A stretch of 64,000 bases of DNA from SAR116 cluster alpha proteobacterium HIMB100 (GTDB lineage Bacteria > Pseudomonadota > Alphaproteobacteria > Puniceispirillales > Puniceispirillaceae), in contig AFXB01000001.1 in NCBI GenBank assembly GCA_000238815.2, forward strand, positions 124,001 to 188,000, in the 5' to 3' direction. The notes beneath the pieces were generated by a model. It was not told where the DNA came from, ran no database searches, and saw only the letters and a list, made by a program, of their open reading frames with translations. The position numbers and the translations under genes are program-made. Each line of letters begins with the position of its first letter. The stretch's first letter is position 1. Below are positions 19,718 to 30,205 of the stretch, piece by piece.

Positions 19718-21214
19718 ATGAGCACGACTTGGCCGCTTCTTAGCGTTATAACATTCCTGCCACTTACAGGTGTTCTGTTCCTGATGTTGGTAAGGGGGTC
19801 TGAAGCAAATGTTGCCACAAATTCAAAGCTGGTAGCATTGTGGGTATCGGGCTTTACCTTCTTATTGTCTTTGTTCCTGTATTTCGGGTTTGACCCAAAT
19901 CTTTCTGGTTATCAGTTTGAAGAGCAGGTTGATTGGATCCCAGGGGCTGGCATTTCTTATCATCTTGGCATTGATGGCATTTCTATGCCATTCATCTTGC
20001 TGTCTACATTTTTGGTTCCCTTATCGATACTGGCCAGCTGGCAAAGCATCACACACCGGGTACGCGATTACATGATCGCCTTTTTGGTTCTGGAAACCAT
20101 GATGGTTGGTATGTTTGCGTCACTGGACATGTTGATGTTCTATCTGTTTTTTGAAGGTGTTTTGATCCCGATGTTCCTTATTGTCGGGGTCTGGGGCGGT
20201 GCTGAACGTGTTTATGCTGCCTTCAAGTTTTTCTTATATACGCTTCTTGGTTCTGTTTTGATGCTGGTCTGTATGTTGGTCATGTATCATCAGGCGGGGA
20301 CAACAGATATTCCGGCATTGGCTGAATTTGACTTTGCCCCTGCACTTCAGTTCTGGTTGTTCTTGGGCTTTTTTGCCTCATTTGCTGTGAAGGTACCGAT
20401 GTGGCCGGTGCATACTTGGCTTCCTGATGCGCATGTTCAGGCACCCACAGCCGGATCGATGATCTTAGCTGGTGTGCTGTTAAAAATGGGCGGCTATGGC
20501 TTTATCCGGTTCTCTCTGCCGATGTTCCCTGAGGCCTCTGATTTGTTTGCGCCGATGATTTTCGTGCTGTCTGTCATTGCGGTGATTTACACCTCGCTGG
20601 TGGCGCTGGCACAGAGTGACATGAAAAAGCTGATTGCGTATTCATCTGTTGCCCATATGGGATTTGTGACTATCGGTATTTTCAGCATGAATGAACAGGG
20701 CATTGCCGGAGCGATGTTTCAGATGATTTCGCATGGGCTGGTCTCTGCTGCTTTATTCTTTTGTGTTGGCGTGGTCTATGATCGGCTTCATACCCGCGAG
20801 ATTTCAGCTTATGGTGGCGTCGTTGATGCCATGCCGCGTTACGCTACTTTCTTTATGTTCATGATGCTGGCATCTGTTGGTTTGCCAGGCACATCAGGCT
20901 TTGTGGGCGAGATGCTGGTCTTGGTAGGAGCCTGGAACCGGGCTGACTGGGTAGCTATATTGGCTGCGACCGGACTTATCTTAGGTGCATGCTATATGTT
21001 GTGGCTGTATCGGCGGGTTGTGTTTGGACGAGCTGAAAAGCCTGAAATTCTCGAGCTTGAAGCCTTGTCAGGCCGTGAATTTATGATTTTTGTTCCGTTG
21101 ACTGTCTTTGTGCTCTGGTTTGGCGTTTATCCGTCAACCTTGCTGGACATCATGGAAGTGGCTGTAAGAGACGTATTGGGCCAGATTGGCCCTGTGCAGA
21201 CAGCATTGCGCTGA
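19718..21214 (+). CDS. nuoM: NADH-quinone oxidoreductase subunit M (antiporter-like)
   Basis: A 498-residue antiporter-like proton-pumping subunit. The conserved glutamate is in FYLFFEGVLIPMFLIVGVWGG, and the lysine and histidine path is in VKVPMWPVHTWLPDAHVQAPTAGSMILAG. About fourteen hydrophobic helices are expected. The gene begins four bases after nuoL and ends shortly before nuoN, all on one strand. Confidence 0.96.
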   Translation: MSTTWPLLSVITFLPLTGVLFLMLVRGSEANVATNSKLVALWVSGFTFLLSLFLYFGFDPNLSGYQFEEQVDWIPGAGISYHLGIDGISMPFILLSTFLVPLSILASWQSITHRVRDYMIAFLVLETMMVGMFASLDMLMFYLFFEGVLIPMFLIVGVWGGAERVYAAFKFFLYTLLGSVLMLVCMLVMYHQAGTTDIPALAEFDFAPALQFWLFLGFFASFAVKVPMWPVHTWLPDAHVQAPTAGSMILAGVLLKMGGYGFIRFSLPMFPEASDLFAPMIFVLSVIAVIYTSLVALAQSDMKKLIAYSSVAHMGFVTIGIFSMNEQGIAGAMFQMISHGLVSAALFFCVGVVYDRLHTREISAYGGVVDAMPRYATFFMFMMLASVGLPGTSGFVGEMLVLVGAWNRADWVAILAATGLILGACYMLWLYRRVVFGRAEKPEILELEALSGREFMIFVPLTVFVLWFGVYPSTLLDIMEVAVRDVLGQIGPVQTALR

Positions 21215-21230
21215 GTTGGGGGTAGGACTA

Positions 21231-22676
21231 ATGGATTTGGCACAAACGTTCTCGGCTGCTTTGCCCGAATTTATTCTTATTGCTGTGGCATTGTCACTGG
21301 TATTGGTTGCGGCATTTGACCGTTCATCAGAATCAGAAGCAGGGTCCATGAAATTGGTCCGCAGCCTGTCTCTTGGCGGGTATGGCCTTGCGTTCTTATC
21401 GCTGTTAACGCTGTCTTCTGAACAGGTGGTTTTATTTAACGGTCTGTTCGCAACGGACGGATTTTCCCTATATATGAAAGGGCTAGTTCTGCTCGGTGCG
21501 TTTTTCGCCAGCTGGCTTGTCAGTGATGGCTGGGGTGAAGGGATTGACCGGCCAGAATTTCATCTGCTTGTTCTGATGGCTGTCTTAGGCATGTTGCTGA
21601 TGATATCAGCCCATGATTTGATCGCGCTTTATATGGGGCTGGAGCTTCAGTCCCTTCCACTTTACGTAATTGCGGCGATGCGGACGAATTCCCTTAAATC
21701 TTCTGAAGCAGGTTTGAAATATTTTCTGCTTGGGGCGCTGTCTTCAGGCATGCTGTTATATGGCGCGTCTTTGGTTTACGGGTTTGCCGGCAGCACCGCT
21801 TATGCAGATATTGCCGCCAGCCTAAGCGGAGATGTGCCGGTCGGTCTTACCGTTGGTATGGTGTTTTTGCTGTCTGGTTTGGCGTTTAAAATTTCAGCGG
21901 CGCCCTTTCACATGTGGACACCTGATGTGTATGAAGGTGCACCGACACCGGTGACAGCTTTGTTTGCGATTGTCCCAAAAGTCGCAGCAATGACATTGGT
22001 TATGAATGTCACTTATTTCGCTTTCTCTGGGATCAGCGTTCAGTGGGCACAAATTTTGATTGCACTGTCAGTTGCATCAATGATTGTTGGGGCCACAGGG
22101 GCAATCATGCAGCAGAATATTAAGCGTATGCTGGCCTATTCATCTATCGCGCATATGGGTTATGCTTTGGCGGGGTTGGCAGCAGGCACTGCTGAAGGGG
22201 CCACTGGTGTGGTAATTTACATGACCACTTACGTCTTTATGGGGGCGGGTGCCTTTTCCATCATAATGAGCCTTCGCCGCGACGGAGCGCCTGTAGAACG
22301 GATTTCTGATCTGTCTGGTCTGTCTTCAAGCCATCCATTATTGGCTGCAGGTATGATGGTCGTCATGTTCTCTATGGCAGGCATTCCGCCATTAGCCGGT
22401 TTTTTTGGCAAATGGTATGTGTTCCTCGCTGCGGTGAATGCGGGTCTGGTACCTTTGGCGATTATTGGTGTTCTTACATCAGTTGTCGGCGCGTTCTATT
22501 ATCTGCGGATCATTAAGCTGATGTATTTCGAAGATGCTGATGCGCCTCTTGATGAGGGCCTCAGCCGTCAGAACAGGCTTGTTCTTCTGACCAGTTTGGC
22601 TGTAATCATTCTGTTTTTCCTTGGTATTGGCCAGCTTGCCGGCACAGCCGATACGAATGTACAGGCTTTCTTCTAG
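21231..22676 (+). CDS. nuoN: NADH-quinone oxidoreductase subunit N (antiporter-like)
   Basis: A 481-residue antiporter-like subunit and the last complex I gene. The pattern LYMGLELQSLPLYVIAAM holds the conserved glutamate, and FKISAAPFHMWTPDVYEGAPTPVTALFA the channel lysine and histidine. The ATG at 21231 gives the normal N-terminus, with a GGGGGTAGG ribosome site; an earlier in-frame start at 21186 would overlap nuoM and add an unrelated tail. birA follows after 21 bases, so the operon may continue. Confidence 0.95.
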   Translation: MDLAQTFSAALPEFILIAVALSLVLVAAFDRSSESEAGSMKLVRSLSLGGYGLAFLSLLTLSSEQVVLFNGLFATDGFSLYMKGLVLLGAFFASWLVSDGWGEGIDRPEFHLLVLMAVLGMLLMISAHDLIALYMGLELQSLPLYVIAAMRTNSLKSSEAGLKYFLLGALSSGMLLYGASLVYGFAGSTAYADIAASLSGDVPVGLTVGMVFLLSGLAFKISAAPFHMWTPDVYEGAPTPVTALFAIVPKVAAMTLVMNVTYFAFSGISVQWAQILIALSVASMIVGATGAIMQQNIKRMLAYSSIAHMGYALAGLAAGTAEGATGVVIYMTTYVFMGAGAFSIIMSLRRDGAPVERISDLSGLSSSHPLLAAGMMVVMFSMAGIPPLAGFFGKWYVFLAAVNAGLVPLAIIGVLTSVVGAFYYLRIIKLMYFEDADAPLDEGLSRQNRLVLLTSLAVIILFFLGIGQLAGTADTNVQAFF

Positions 22677-22697
22677 ACACAGGATAACGCTGAACCA

Positions 22698-23498
22698 GTG
22701 GCATCGGGTGACATAAAGACTTTCAATCAACTGCCGTCTGGCTGGCACATAGAGTATCAGGCTTCTGCTACCTCATCTAACGATTTGGCTTTTTCCTGCT
22801 TGAAGAATAATCCTGGTCAGGCTGAAGGCAGGTGCTTTCGTGTTGGCGAGCAAACAAAGGGACGCGGCAGGCGCGGCAAACATTGGGTGTCACACCCTGG
22901 GGACGGATTGTATCTGTCGGTCATATTATGTCCAAAGACGCCGCGTTACACCTGGCCCAGCTTGTCTTTTCTGGCGTCATTAGGTGTTTATAAAGCTTTG
23001 CTCCGTCATATTGACAGCCAGCACCATCACCGTTGCACCTTGAAATGGCCGAATGATGTGCTCTGCGGCAATCGGAAATTGGCAGGTATCTTGCTGGAAT
23101 CAAGTGAGGACGGTCTGGTTGTTGGTTGCGGTGTGAATCTGAATAATGCCCCTGATCTTGGCGGCATTGCCCATCCGCCAATTGCTGTGAATGAGCTTGT
23201 CTCAGAGGGTAAAATTGATGCGGGCATTCTGGCTACCTCACTTGTGGCCATAATTGCTGAACTTTATGCGATCTGGCAGTCCAGAGGGCATCAGTTTATC
23301 CTAGATGAATGGTGTCGCCATTGTGATATGAAAGGCAATCTTGTCCGTATACAGACTGTAGCTGAGATCATTGAAGGGATATGTGAGGATATTGGCAGAG
23401 ATGGCCAGCTTTATGTACGGCGTGACGATGGTCAAGTCGTTCAGATTACCGCAGGTGATGTTGAAATAATGAGAGGTCGAAATGCTTCTGGCGATTGA
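22698..23498 (+). CDS. birA: Biotin--[acetyl-CoA-carboxylase] ligase
   Basis: A 266-residue biotin protein ligase that activates biotin with ATP and attaches it to carboxylase carrier domains. The nucleotide-binding loop GRGRRGKHWVS lies near residues 55-65 and KWPNDVLCGNRKLAGIL follows near residue 115. It lacks the N-terminal helix-turn-helix domain of E. coli BirA, so it is not expected to act as a repressor. A GTG start at 22698 is used. The 3' end overlaps coaX by 17 bases, the common alphaproteobacterial arrangement after nuoN. Confidence 0.92.
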   Translation: MASGDIKTFNQLPSGWHIEYQASATSSNDLAFSCLKNNPGQAEGRCFRVGEQTKGRGRRGKHWVSHPGDGLYLSVILCPKTPRYTWPSLSFLASLGVYKALLRHIDSQHHHRCTLKWPNDVLCGNRKLAGILLESSEDGLVVGCGVNLNNAPDLGGIAHPPIAVNELVSEGKIDAGILATSLVAIIAELYAIWQSRGHQFILDEWCRHCDMKGNLVRIQTVAEIIEGICEDIGRDGQLYVRRDDGQVVQITAGDVEIMRGRNASGD

Positions 23499-24297
23499 TT
23501 GCGGGAACACAAATATTGTGTTTGCTTTGTTTGAGGCAGATAAGAAGATAGCAGAATGGCGGCTGGAGACAGTGGCCCGTCGGCCAGCAGATGAATATTT
23601 CATTGCATTATGCCATATTCTGGAGACGAAAAAGCTTTATTACACAGATATTGAAAATTGCATTTTGGCATCTGTGGTCCCAGATGTGACGCAAAATTTA
23701 GTCCGTTTCTGCGAAGAACGTCTGGCTGTTGAACCGATGGTAATAGGTGAAGACGATATCGATTTAGGGCTTGATGTGCAGACAGATGACCCTTCCCAGG
23801 TGGGAGCAGATAGGCTGGTAAATGCTGTGGCTGTCGCAAAGGCAGGTTATGTGCCTGCGATTATTCTGGATTTTGGAACCGCGACCACATTTGACATTGT
23901 TCTGCCCGCAGAGGCAGATGGCGGGGCAGAGGCTGTATATGCCGGCGGAGTGATTGCCCCTGGTGTGCATCGGTCAGTTGAAGCTCTGGTTGCGGCCGCA
24001 GCCAAATTGCCGAGCCTTGTAGTTGATAGTTTCGATGACACGTTGCCAGTAGTAGGGAAATCGACTGAAAGTGCGATGAAGTCAGGCGTGTTATGGGGCT
24101 ATGTTGGGTTGATAGATGGTATCCTAAGCCGCCTGAAAGCAGAACCTGAACTGGCGGCAGCCAAAGTGATTGGCACAGGCGGGTTGGCCTCATTATTTGC
24201 CCCTCATATCTCAGCCCTTGATCTGGTCGATGGTGAGCTGACAATGAGCGGCCTTCATGAAATTTTTAACAGAAACACCAAATATAACAGAGGATAA
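23482..24297 (+). CDS. coaX: Type III pantothenate kinase
   Basis: A 271-residue ASKHA-fold kinase catalysing the first step of coenzyme A synthesis. The phosphate loop is DCGNTN at residues 6-11, the pantothenate/acidic motif is VGADRLVNAVA near residue 110, and DFGTATTFD forms the second nucleotide-binding loop. GVIAPGVHRSVEAL is also typical. It overlaps birA and is followed closely by the RNase J gene. Confidence 0.94.
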   Translation: MLLAIDCGNTNIVFALFEADKKIAEWRLETVARRPADEYFIALCHILETKKLYYTDIENCILASVVPDVTQNLVRFCEERLAVEPMVIGEDDIDLGLDVQTDDPSQVGADRLVNAVAVAKAGYVPAIILDFGTATTFDIVLPAEADGGAEAVYAGGVIAPGVHRSVEALVAAAAKLPSLVVDSFDDTLPVVGKSTESAMKSGVLWGYVGLIDGILSRLKAEPELAAAKVIGTGGLASLFAPHISALDLVDGELTMSGLHEIFNRNTKYNRG

Positions 24298-24304
24298 GTT
24301 TCTG

Positions 24305-25984
24305 ATGGATATGAAGATAAAGTCAGATGACTTTGTATTTCTGCCTTTGGGCGGGTCTGGTGAAATCGGCATGAACGCCAACCTGTACCATTATCAAGGC
24401 CGATGGTTGATGGTGGATTTGGGAATCAGCTTTCCCGATGAAACCATGCCCGGGGTAGATGTCGTTCTGCCTGATTTACGGTTTATTGAAGCCCGGAAGG
24501 ATAAGCTGGAAGCGATTATCTTAACTCATGCTCATGAAGATCATTTTGGGGCGATTCCATATTTGTGGAAACGTCTTGGTGTGCCTGTATATGGCACAGC
24601 ATTTACCCTTGCCCTGTTACGGCGAAAGTTAGCGGAAAGCCGGCTGGATTATAAAATTCCCTTACACGAGCTAGACTTTAACATCGCTTATGATTTTGGG
24701 CCGTTTTCAGTTGAACTTGTGCAATTGACACATTCTGTTCCTGATCCGGCGGCGTTAGTTTTGCGCTCAGATAAAGGGACCATTCTTCACACCGGAGATT
24801 GGAAATTTGACGAAACCCCTATGCTGGGCGTCGATACGGACAGACAAAGATTGCGCCAGCTGGGCGATGAAGGTGTTCTGGCTCTTATAGGAGATTCAAC
24901 CAACGCCATGGTTGAGGGGCACACCCCATCAGAGGCCGTTGCCAGAGCGGGTTTAACAGAAGCAATTGCGGATGCAGACGGTCTGGTCGCGGTGACCTGC
25001 TTTGCTAGTAATGTTGCCCGGCTTGATTCCATCATTGCCGCTGCAGCGGCAAATAACCGTTCGGTATGTGTTGTTGGACGTGCCTTGAACCGGACCATTG
25101 GTGCTGCCCGGGACACAGGCTATCTGCGTGATATTCCTGATTTTGTGTCTGAAACTGAAGTCAGCCTGATTCCCCGAAACCATATGGTTGTCATCTGTAC
25201 AGGCTCACAAGGTGAAACCCGGGCGGCAATGGCCCGTATTGCTGCCGGGGCACATGAATCAATTGACCTGCAGCCAGGGGATACTGTGATTTATTCATCA
25301 CGCCAAATTCCCGGGAATGAGCCAGCAATCACAAAGGTTCAGGATATGCTGGTCAGACGCGGCATTCACCTCATCACCGATGATGATCAGCCGGTGCATG
25401 TTTCTGGCCATCCGGCACGTGATGAGCTGATCGAAATGTATGGTCTGGTTCGGCCCACAGTGGCGATTCCTGTTCATGGAACAGCCCGTCATTTGATGGC
25501 GCATGCCGGATTAGCGAAAGACTGTCAGGTAAAACAGACGCTGATACCAGACAATGGTGCCGCAATCTGTCTTTCGGAAGATAAAGCCGATATTATTGGC
25601 CATGCGCCAGTTGGCCTGTTGACCCATGAAGGCGGGAAAGTGGTTGATCTGCAATCAGATCATTTGCGCTCACGTCGCCGTATGTTATGGAACGGGACGA
25701 TGACGGCTACAGTTGTTTTGTCCGCATCTGGTGAGTTGTTGCTGGCCCCTCAGGTAAGTCAGGCCGGCCTATGCACAGATGACCAAGCGGCAGATTTTGT
25801 CGCTGGGACCAGCTTGGCGATAGAGGATGCGGTTGCGGAGCGGGTCAGGCCTGGTGATGATGACAACGTCATAGAACAAATCGTCAGAACAACGCTTCGA
25901 CAGATGGCAAAGAGCCAGTTCAGGCTGCGACCAACTGTTCATGTTCATGTAATGAGAACCGATATTACAGGGGTGCCAGCATGA
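24305..25984 (+). CDS. rnj: Ribonuclease J
   Basis: A metallo-beta-lactamase/beta-CASP RNase of about 559 residues with 5'-exo- and endonuclease activity in mRNA decay and rRNA maturation. Zinc ligands are in HAHEDH at residues 75-80, with further motifs LTHSVPD and HTGDWKFDE; the beta-CASP part contains STNAMVEGHTPSE and the C-terminal HVSGHPARDE and PVHGTARH motifs. The ATG at 24305 follows AGAGGATAAG and comes just after the coaX stop; an in-frame ATG at 24257 would overlap coaX. The mce gene overlaps its last bases. Confidence 0.94.
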   Translation: MDMKIKSDDFVFLPLGGSGEIGMNANLYHYQGRWLMVDLGISFPDETMPGVDVVLPDLRFIEARKDKLEAIILTHAHEDHFGAIPYLWKRLGVPVYGTAFTLALLRRKLAESRLDYKIPLHELDFNIAYDFGPFSVELVQLTHSVPDPAALVLRSDKGTILHTGDWKFDETPMLGVDTDRQRLRQLGDEGVLALIGDSTNAMVEGHTPSEAVARAGLTEAIADADGLVAVTCFASNVARLDSIIAAAAANNRSVCVVGRALNRTIGAARDTGYLRDIPDFVSETEVSLIPRNHMVVICTGSQGETRAAMARIAAGAHESIDLQPGDTVIYSSRQIPGNEPAITKVQDMLVRRGIHLITDDDQPVHVSGHPARDELIEMYGLVRPTVAIPVHGTARHLMAHAGLAKDCQVKQTLIPDNGAAICLSEDKADIIGHAPVGLLTHEGGKVVDLQSDHLRSRRRMLWNGTMTATVVLSASGELLLAPQVSQAGLCTDDQAADFVAGTSLAIEDAVAERVRPGDDDNVIEQIVRTTLRQMAKSQFRLRPTVHVHVMRTDITGVPA

Positions 25985-26385
25985 TAGGTACCATCAATCA
26001 TATCGCCATTGCTGTTCCTGACCTGACAGCTGCTGCAGATCAGTGGCGCGCCCGTGTTGGGGCATTGGTATCCGCGCCGCAAAGCCTGCCTGAACATGGG
26101 GTGAATGTGGTGTTTATAAAAGCAGAAAATGGTAAAATTGAGCTGCTTGAGCCGATTGGGGATACATCGCCGATAGCAAAATTTCTTGAGCGGAATCCTG
26201 ATGGCGGCTTACATCACATCTGTTTTGATGTGCCAGATATTATCGCGTCACGTGACCAGCTTTTGGCGAGTGGTGCGCGGATCTTGGGCAGCCCTGAGCC
26301 GAAAATCGGTGCGCATGGCAAGCCCGTTTTGTTCATCCACCCCAAAGATATGACCGGCAGTCTCATTGAATTGCAACAGGCGTAG
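25981..26385 (+). CDS. mce: Methylmalonyl-CoA epimerase
   Basis: A 134-residue vicinal-oxygen-chelate protein that interconverts the epimers of methylmalonyl-CoA in propionate metabolism. Metal-ligand candidates are the histidine in INHIAIAVPD at the N-terminus, the histidine in GGLHHICFDV and the glutamate in SLIELQQA near the end. The length is typical. It overlaps the RNase J stop by four bases and is followed five bases later by a DUF1467 gene, a neighbourhood widespread in Alphaproteobacteria. Confidence 0.92.
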   Translation: MIGTINHIAIAVPDLTAAADQWRARVGALVSAPQSLPEHGVNVVFIKAENGKIELLEPIGDTSPIAKFLERNPDGGLHHICFDVPDIIASRDQLLASGARILGSPEPKIGAHGKPVLFIHPKDMTGSLIELQQA

Positions 26386-26390
26386 TCATC

Positions 26391-26633
26391 ATGGATATTG
26401 TCTCAGGAGTTGTTGTTTATATTTTGTTATGGTGGTGGGTCTTGTTTATGGTTCTGCCCTTTGGGGCTAAAGCGCCTGAGCAGATAGAAACTGGTCATGC
26501 CAGTTCAGCCCCGGAACGCCCGCGAATGATGCTGAAGCTGGCGGCGACAACAATCATTTCGGCAGGGTTGTTTGTAATTGTCTATTTGATTATCTCTTCT
26601 GGACTATTTAGCTTCCGTGAGCTTGCGGGGTAA
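26391..26633 (+). CDS. DUF1467 small membrane protein
   Basis: An 80-residue protein with two hydrophobic helices, about residues 5-25 and 50-72, and a short proline-rich loop between them. The first helix ends in WWWVLFMVLPFGAKAPEQ, the characteristic start of DUF1467. These proteins regularly follow mce in Alphaproteobacteria; no function is established. It is the last gene of the nuo-birA-coaX-rnj-mce run, after which a gap of about 150 bases precedes rpiB. Confidence 0.85.
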   Translation: MDIVSGVVVYILLWWWVLFMVLPFGAKAPEQIETGHASSAPERPRMMLKLAATTIISAGLFVIVYLIISSGLFSFRELAG

Positions 26634-26780
26634 GGCGCTGTGGCGGGGGCTGTCGTTCACAACATAAAAAAGGCCGGACAAACTAAAAGACAGAAACGGC
26701 ACTCCGCGTTATACATTATGCCTATCAAGTTATAGTCTCAACCGAGGCTGATTCAGACGTAAATGACATATAGAGACAGT

Positions 26781-27233
26781 ATGAAACGCATTTATCTTGC
26801 AAGTGACCACGCCGGAGCCATTTTGAAAGGTCACATTCGCGACCATTTAGCCATATCAGGCTATGAGGTAACGGATTTGGGTGTCAATGCCACAGCATCT
26901 GTTGATTATCCGGATTATGCAGCCAGCCTGGCAGAAGCCATGCTGCAGGATAAAGAAGCAAAAGGTGTTTTGGTCTGCGGATCAGGTATAGGTATTTCAA
27001 TTGCCGCAAATAGGTTTTCTCATATTCGCGCGGCATTGGTTACAGATGTCACGACCGCACGTCTGTCCCGGCAGCATAATGATGCGAATGTGGTTGCACT
27101 GGGTGAACGTTTGACTGGCAGCGCCACCGCATTGGATTGCGTAGATGCATTTTTGACAACTGAATTTGAGGGCGGCCGGCATCAGCGGCGCGTCGATAAA
27201 TTATTATCTCCACAACCTGCTTCATCTGAATAA
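26781..27233 (+). CDS. rpiB: Ribose-5-phosphate isomerase B
   Basis: A 150-residue RpiB/LacAB-family isomerase interconverting ribose 5-phosphate and ribulose 5-phosphate. Motifs are SDHAG near residues 8-12, the anion-hole [13 protein letters not shown] with catalytic C66, and RQHNDANV. The ATG at 26781 matches the usual MKRI start; an ATG at 26763 would add six residues. glyA begins 13 bases after its stop, an rpiB-glyA pair common in Alphaproteobacteria. Confidence 0.93.
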   Translation: MKRIYLASDHAGAILKGHIRDHLAISGYEVTDLGVNATASVDYPDYAASLAEAMLQDKEAKGVLVCGSGIGISIAANRFSHIRAALVTDVTTARLSRQHNDANVVALGERLTGSATALDCVDAFLTTEFEGGRHQRRVDKLLSPQPASSE

Positions 27234-27246
27234 AAGGGATAGAACC

Positions 27247-28521
27247 ATGAACCAAATGAATGGCTTTTTTAGCAATACATTGTCACAAACAGATCCGGAA
27301 ATCGCAGCAGCCCTTCAGGACGAGCTTGTGCGTCAGCAGGATCAGATTGAAATGATCGCGTCTGAAAATATCGTGTCAAACGCTGTGTTGGAAGCTCAGG
27401 GCTCTATTTTGACGAATAAATATGCCGAGGGCTATTCAGGTCGCCGTTATTATGGGGGCTGTGAATATGTTGATGTTGTAGAAACATTGGCCATTGATCG
27501 GGCTAAACAGTTGTTTGATTGCCAGTTTGTAAATGTTCAGCCGCATTCAGGCGCACAGGCTAATCAGGCGGTATTTCTGGCATTGCTTCAGCCGGGCGAT
27601 ACTGTTCTGGGCATGTCTCTGGCCTCTGGTGGGCATCTGACGCATGGCGCAGGTCCAAATCTGTCCGGGAAATGGTTCAATGCCGTTCAATATGGTGTGT
27701 CACGCGAAACAGGAACAATTGATTATGACGAGGTGCGTGCTTTGGCAGAAGAGCATAAGCCAAAGATGATTGTTGCTGGTGCCTCAGCTTATCCTCGGAC
27801 TCTGGATTTTGCAGCATTCCGAGAAATAGCCGATTCTGTCGGTGCTTATTTGATGGTTGATATGGCGCATATATCTGGCTTGGTGGCAGCAGGAGTGCAT
27901 CCCAGCCCGTTGCCGCATGCTCATATCGTGACATCCACGACGCATAAGACTTTGCGTGCTGCCAGAGGCGGGCTCATCCTGTCTAATGATGAAGCTTTAG
28001 GTAAAAAAATCAATTCTGCTGTCTTCCCTGGTCTGCAGGGTGGTCCGTTGATGCATGCTATTGCCGGAAAAGCAGTGGCCTTTGGTGAGGCTCTAAAACC
28101 AGAGTTCAAAACCTACATTCAAACAGTGGTTGATAATGCCCGTGTGCTTGGTGATGTGCTTTTGGATCGGGGGCTGGACCTTGTTGCAAAGGGAACAGAT
28201 ACACATTTGGTTCTGGTTGATCTGCGGCCAAAAGGATTAACCGGTGATATCACAGAAGTGTCTTTAGAAAATGCCGGTATCACCTGTAATAAAAACGGTG
28301 TTCCGTTTGACCCGGAAAAGCCGATGGTCACATCAGGTGTAAGGCTGGGCACGCCTGCGGGTACCACCAGAGGGTTTGGGCCTGATGAGTTCCGTCAGGT
28401 CGGCCATTTGATCGGTGATGTCTTGGATGGCTTGGCTTCCAACAAGAATGATAATTCGGATATTGAAGCAGAGGTCCGCGGCAAGGTTCGTGACCTGTGC
28501 CGGGCATTTCCAATCTACTAA
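27247..28521 (+). CDS. glyA: Serine hydroxymethyltransferase
   Basis: A 424-residue PLP enzyme converting serine and tetrahydrofolate to glycine and methylene-tetrahydrofolate. The PLP lysine is K234 in [30 protein letters not shown] near the N-terminus and [13 protein letters not shown] are also diagnostic. The ATG at 27247 follows AGGGATAG; the frame is open upstream into rpiB but those codons are not part of the family. nrdR starts 67 bases downstream. Confidence 0.96.
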   Translation: MNQMNGFFSNTLSQTDPEIAAALQDELVRQQDQIEMIASENIVSNAVLEAQGSILTNKYAEGYSGRRYYGGCEYVDVVETLAIDRAKQLFDCQFVNVQPHSGAQANQAVFLALLQPGDTVLGMSLASGGHLTHGAGPNLSGKWFNAVQYGVSRETGTIDYDEVRALAEEHKPKMIVAGASAYPRTLDFAAFREIADSVGAYLMVDMAHISGLVAAGVHPSPLPHAHIVTSTTHKTLRAARGGLILSNDEALGKKINSAVFPGLQGGPLMHAIAGKAVAFGEALKPEFKTYIQTVVDNARVLGDVLLDRGLDLVAKGTDTHLVLVDLRPKGLTGDITEVSLENAGITCNKNGVPFDPEKPMVTSGVRLGTPAGTTRGFGPDEFRQVGHLIGDVLDGLASNKNDNSDIEAEVRGKVRDLCRAFPIY

Positions 28522-28588
28522 TAGTGTGTTATGACAGCCACACATACTCTATTTTGTTATATGCTATATTGTGGAGGGTTGTGCGGCG

Positions 28589-29038
28589 ATGCTGTGTCCC
28601 ATTTGCAGGTCAGAAGACACACAAGTTAAGGATTCTCGTCCATCTGAAGATGGCACATCCATTCGCAGGCGCCGCCAGTGCGGGGCCTGTGAAGCACGCT
28701 TTACTACGTTTGAACGTGTTCAGTTGCGCGAAATTTCAGTATTGAAGCGCGATGGCCGTAAAGTGCCATTTAATCGCGAAAAGCTTGAACGGTCATTTAA
28801 TATTGCGCTTCGAAAGCGATCTGTTCATGAAAATGATGTTGCTCTGGCCATCAATGATATTGTGCGCAAGTTGGAATCAACTGGTGAGGCTGATGTGTCG
28901 TCAGACTATATCGGGTCACTGGTGATGAAATCCCTGCTGGGGCTCGATAAGGTAGGCTATATTCGCTATGCATCTGTGTATAAAAACTTTGGCGATGCGA
29001 GCGATTTTGAAGATTTTGTGAATGAACTGCGCCGCTGA
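28589..29038 (+). CDS. nrdR: Transcriptional repressor NrdR
   Basis: A 149-residue zinc-ribbon/ATP-cone repressor of ribonucleotide reductase genes. The zinc ligands are C3, C6, C31 and C34, within MLCPIC and RRQCGAC. The ATP-cone follows, starting at [19 protein letters not shown]. The ATG at 28589 is used, with GGAGGG about ten bases upstream; a GTG at 28571 is a weaker alternative. The stop lies inside ribD, giving a 17-base overlap. nrdR heading the rib genes is the usual order in Alphaproteobacteria. Confidence 0.95.
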   Translation: MLCPICRSEDTQVKDSRPSEDGTSIRRRRQCGACEARFTTFERVQLREISVLKRDGRKVPFNREKLERSFNIALRKRSVHENDVALAINDIVRKLESTGEADVSSDYIGSLVMKSLLGLDKVGYIRYASVYKNFGDASDFEDFVNELRR

Positions 29039-30185
29039 ACACCTGGCTGAAACAGATTTTTCTTCTCATGATAAAAGATGGATGCGTCTCGCCTGTCTCT
29101 ATGCGAGCCGGGCCCAGGGACATAGCTGGCCAAATCCGGGTGTCGGCTGTGTGTTGGTGTCTGCCGACAACCGCCTGATCGCTGTTGGTTCAACGCAGCC
29201 TGGTGGCCGTCCACATGCTGAAGCTGATGCATTGCTGCACGCTGAACAAGCGGGCAGACTTGACGAGCTAAAAGGAGGTGTGGCCTATGTTACGCTGGAG
29301 CCTTGTGCACATAAAGGTCGCGGGCCAGCCTGTGCAGACCTGTTGGCACAGTCAGGTGTAAGCCGTGTTGTCTATGCAGTTGACGATCCAGATGAGCGAG
29401 TGAACGGAAAAGGCCATGGGCGGCTTATTGAGAGCGGGGTAATTGTTCACAGCGGTCTTCTTGCACAAATCAGTACACAAGGCCTGAGCGGGTTTTTATC
29501 CTCATGCCGCAGGAAACAACCCTATCTTATCAGTAAAATTGCAACCAGCGCAGATGGCTTCATATCTGCTCAAGCCGGACAACAGACATGGCTGACAAAT
29601 GAGCAGTCAAGACGATATGTTCATGACCTCAGGTCACGTGTGGATGGCCTTATCACCGGCATCCAAACTGTGCTTATTGATGATCCGGCCTTAACATGTC
29701 GTTTGCCAGGGGGCAGGGGACGGACACCTGTCCGCATTGTGTTTGACAGTTGCTTGCGTCTCCCGCTGAACAGCCAGCTCGTTAAAACGGTCAGAGACGG
29801 GCGTGTCGTTGTTTTTTGTGCGCAGTCTGCTAACAAACGCGCCGAGGCGGATTTGCAGGCGGCGGGGCTTGATGTTGTCAGGTTATCATCCATCCAAACC
29901 GGTCTGAACCTTATTGAGGGACTGCGGTGGTGTGAGCAAAATAGTCTGTCTTTATTGTTAGTAGAAGCAGGGACTACACTGAATAAAAACCTGTTTGATG
30001 CTGGGCTTCTTGATCGGCTGATTCACCTATCTGCACCGAAAAATATAAACACAGGTGTTGCTGGTCTGTTATATGACCCAAACACCGCTTCAGCTCTGGC
30101 TTTTCCATGTGACTCTGCCTATATCAGAGTGAAGTCTGGTCATCTAAGTGATGACCAGCTGACCATCTGGCAAAAAGCTGATTAA
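29022..30185 (+). CDS. ribD: Bifunctional riboflavin deaminase/reductase RibD
   Basis: A 387-residue enzyme performing the second and third steps of riboflavin synthesis. The N-terminal deaminase domain has the zinc site HAE at 65-67 and PC plus C at 95 and 104 ([11 protein letters not shown]). The C-terminal reductase domain starts at about residue 160 ([11 protein letters not shown]) and includes [16 protein letters not shown] and [10 protein letters not shown]. The length is normal. The start overlaps nrdR and ribE follows 20 bases later. Confidence 0.95.
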   Translation: MNCAAEHLAETDFSSHDKRWMRLACLYASRAQGHSWPNPGVGCVLVSADNRLIAVGSTQPGGRPHAEADALLHAEQAGRLDELKGGVAYVTLEPCAHKGRGPACADLLAQSGVSRVVYAVDDPDERVNGKGHGRLIESGVIVHSGLLAQISTQGLSGFLSSCRRKQPYLISKIATSADGFISAQAGQQTWLTNEQSRRYVHDLRSRVDGLITGIQTVLIDDPALTCRLPGGRGRTPVRIVFDSCLRLPLNSQLVKTVRDGRVVVFCAQSANKRAEADLQAAGLDVVRLSSIQTGLNLIEGLRWCEQNSLSLLLVEAGTTLNKNLFDAGLLDRLIHLSAPKNINTGVAGLLYDPNTASALAFPCDSAYIRVKSGHLSDDQLTIWQKAD

Positions 30186-30205
30186 AGCAGAGGAATAGTG
30201 AGGTT

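Noticed and set aside
22698-23498. BirA as a transcriptional repressor of biotin genes
   Set aside because: The N-terminal helix-turn-helix domain is absent; the protein starts close to the catalytic domain.
26634-26780. Riboswitch or small RNA ahead of rpiB-glyA
   Set aside because: No tandem glycine-aptamer features, strong stems or terminator were recognised in the 147 bases.
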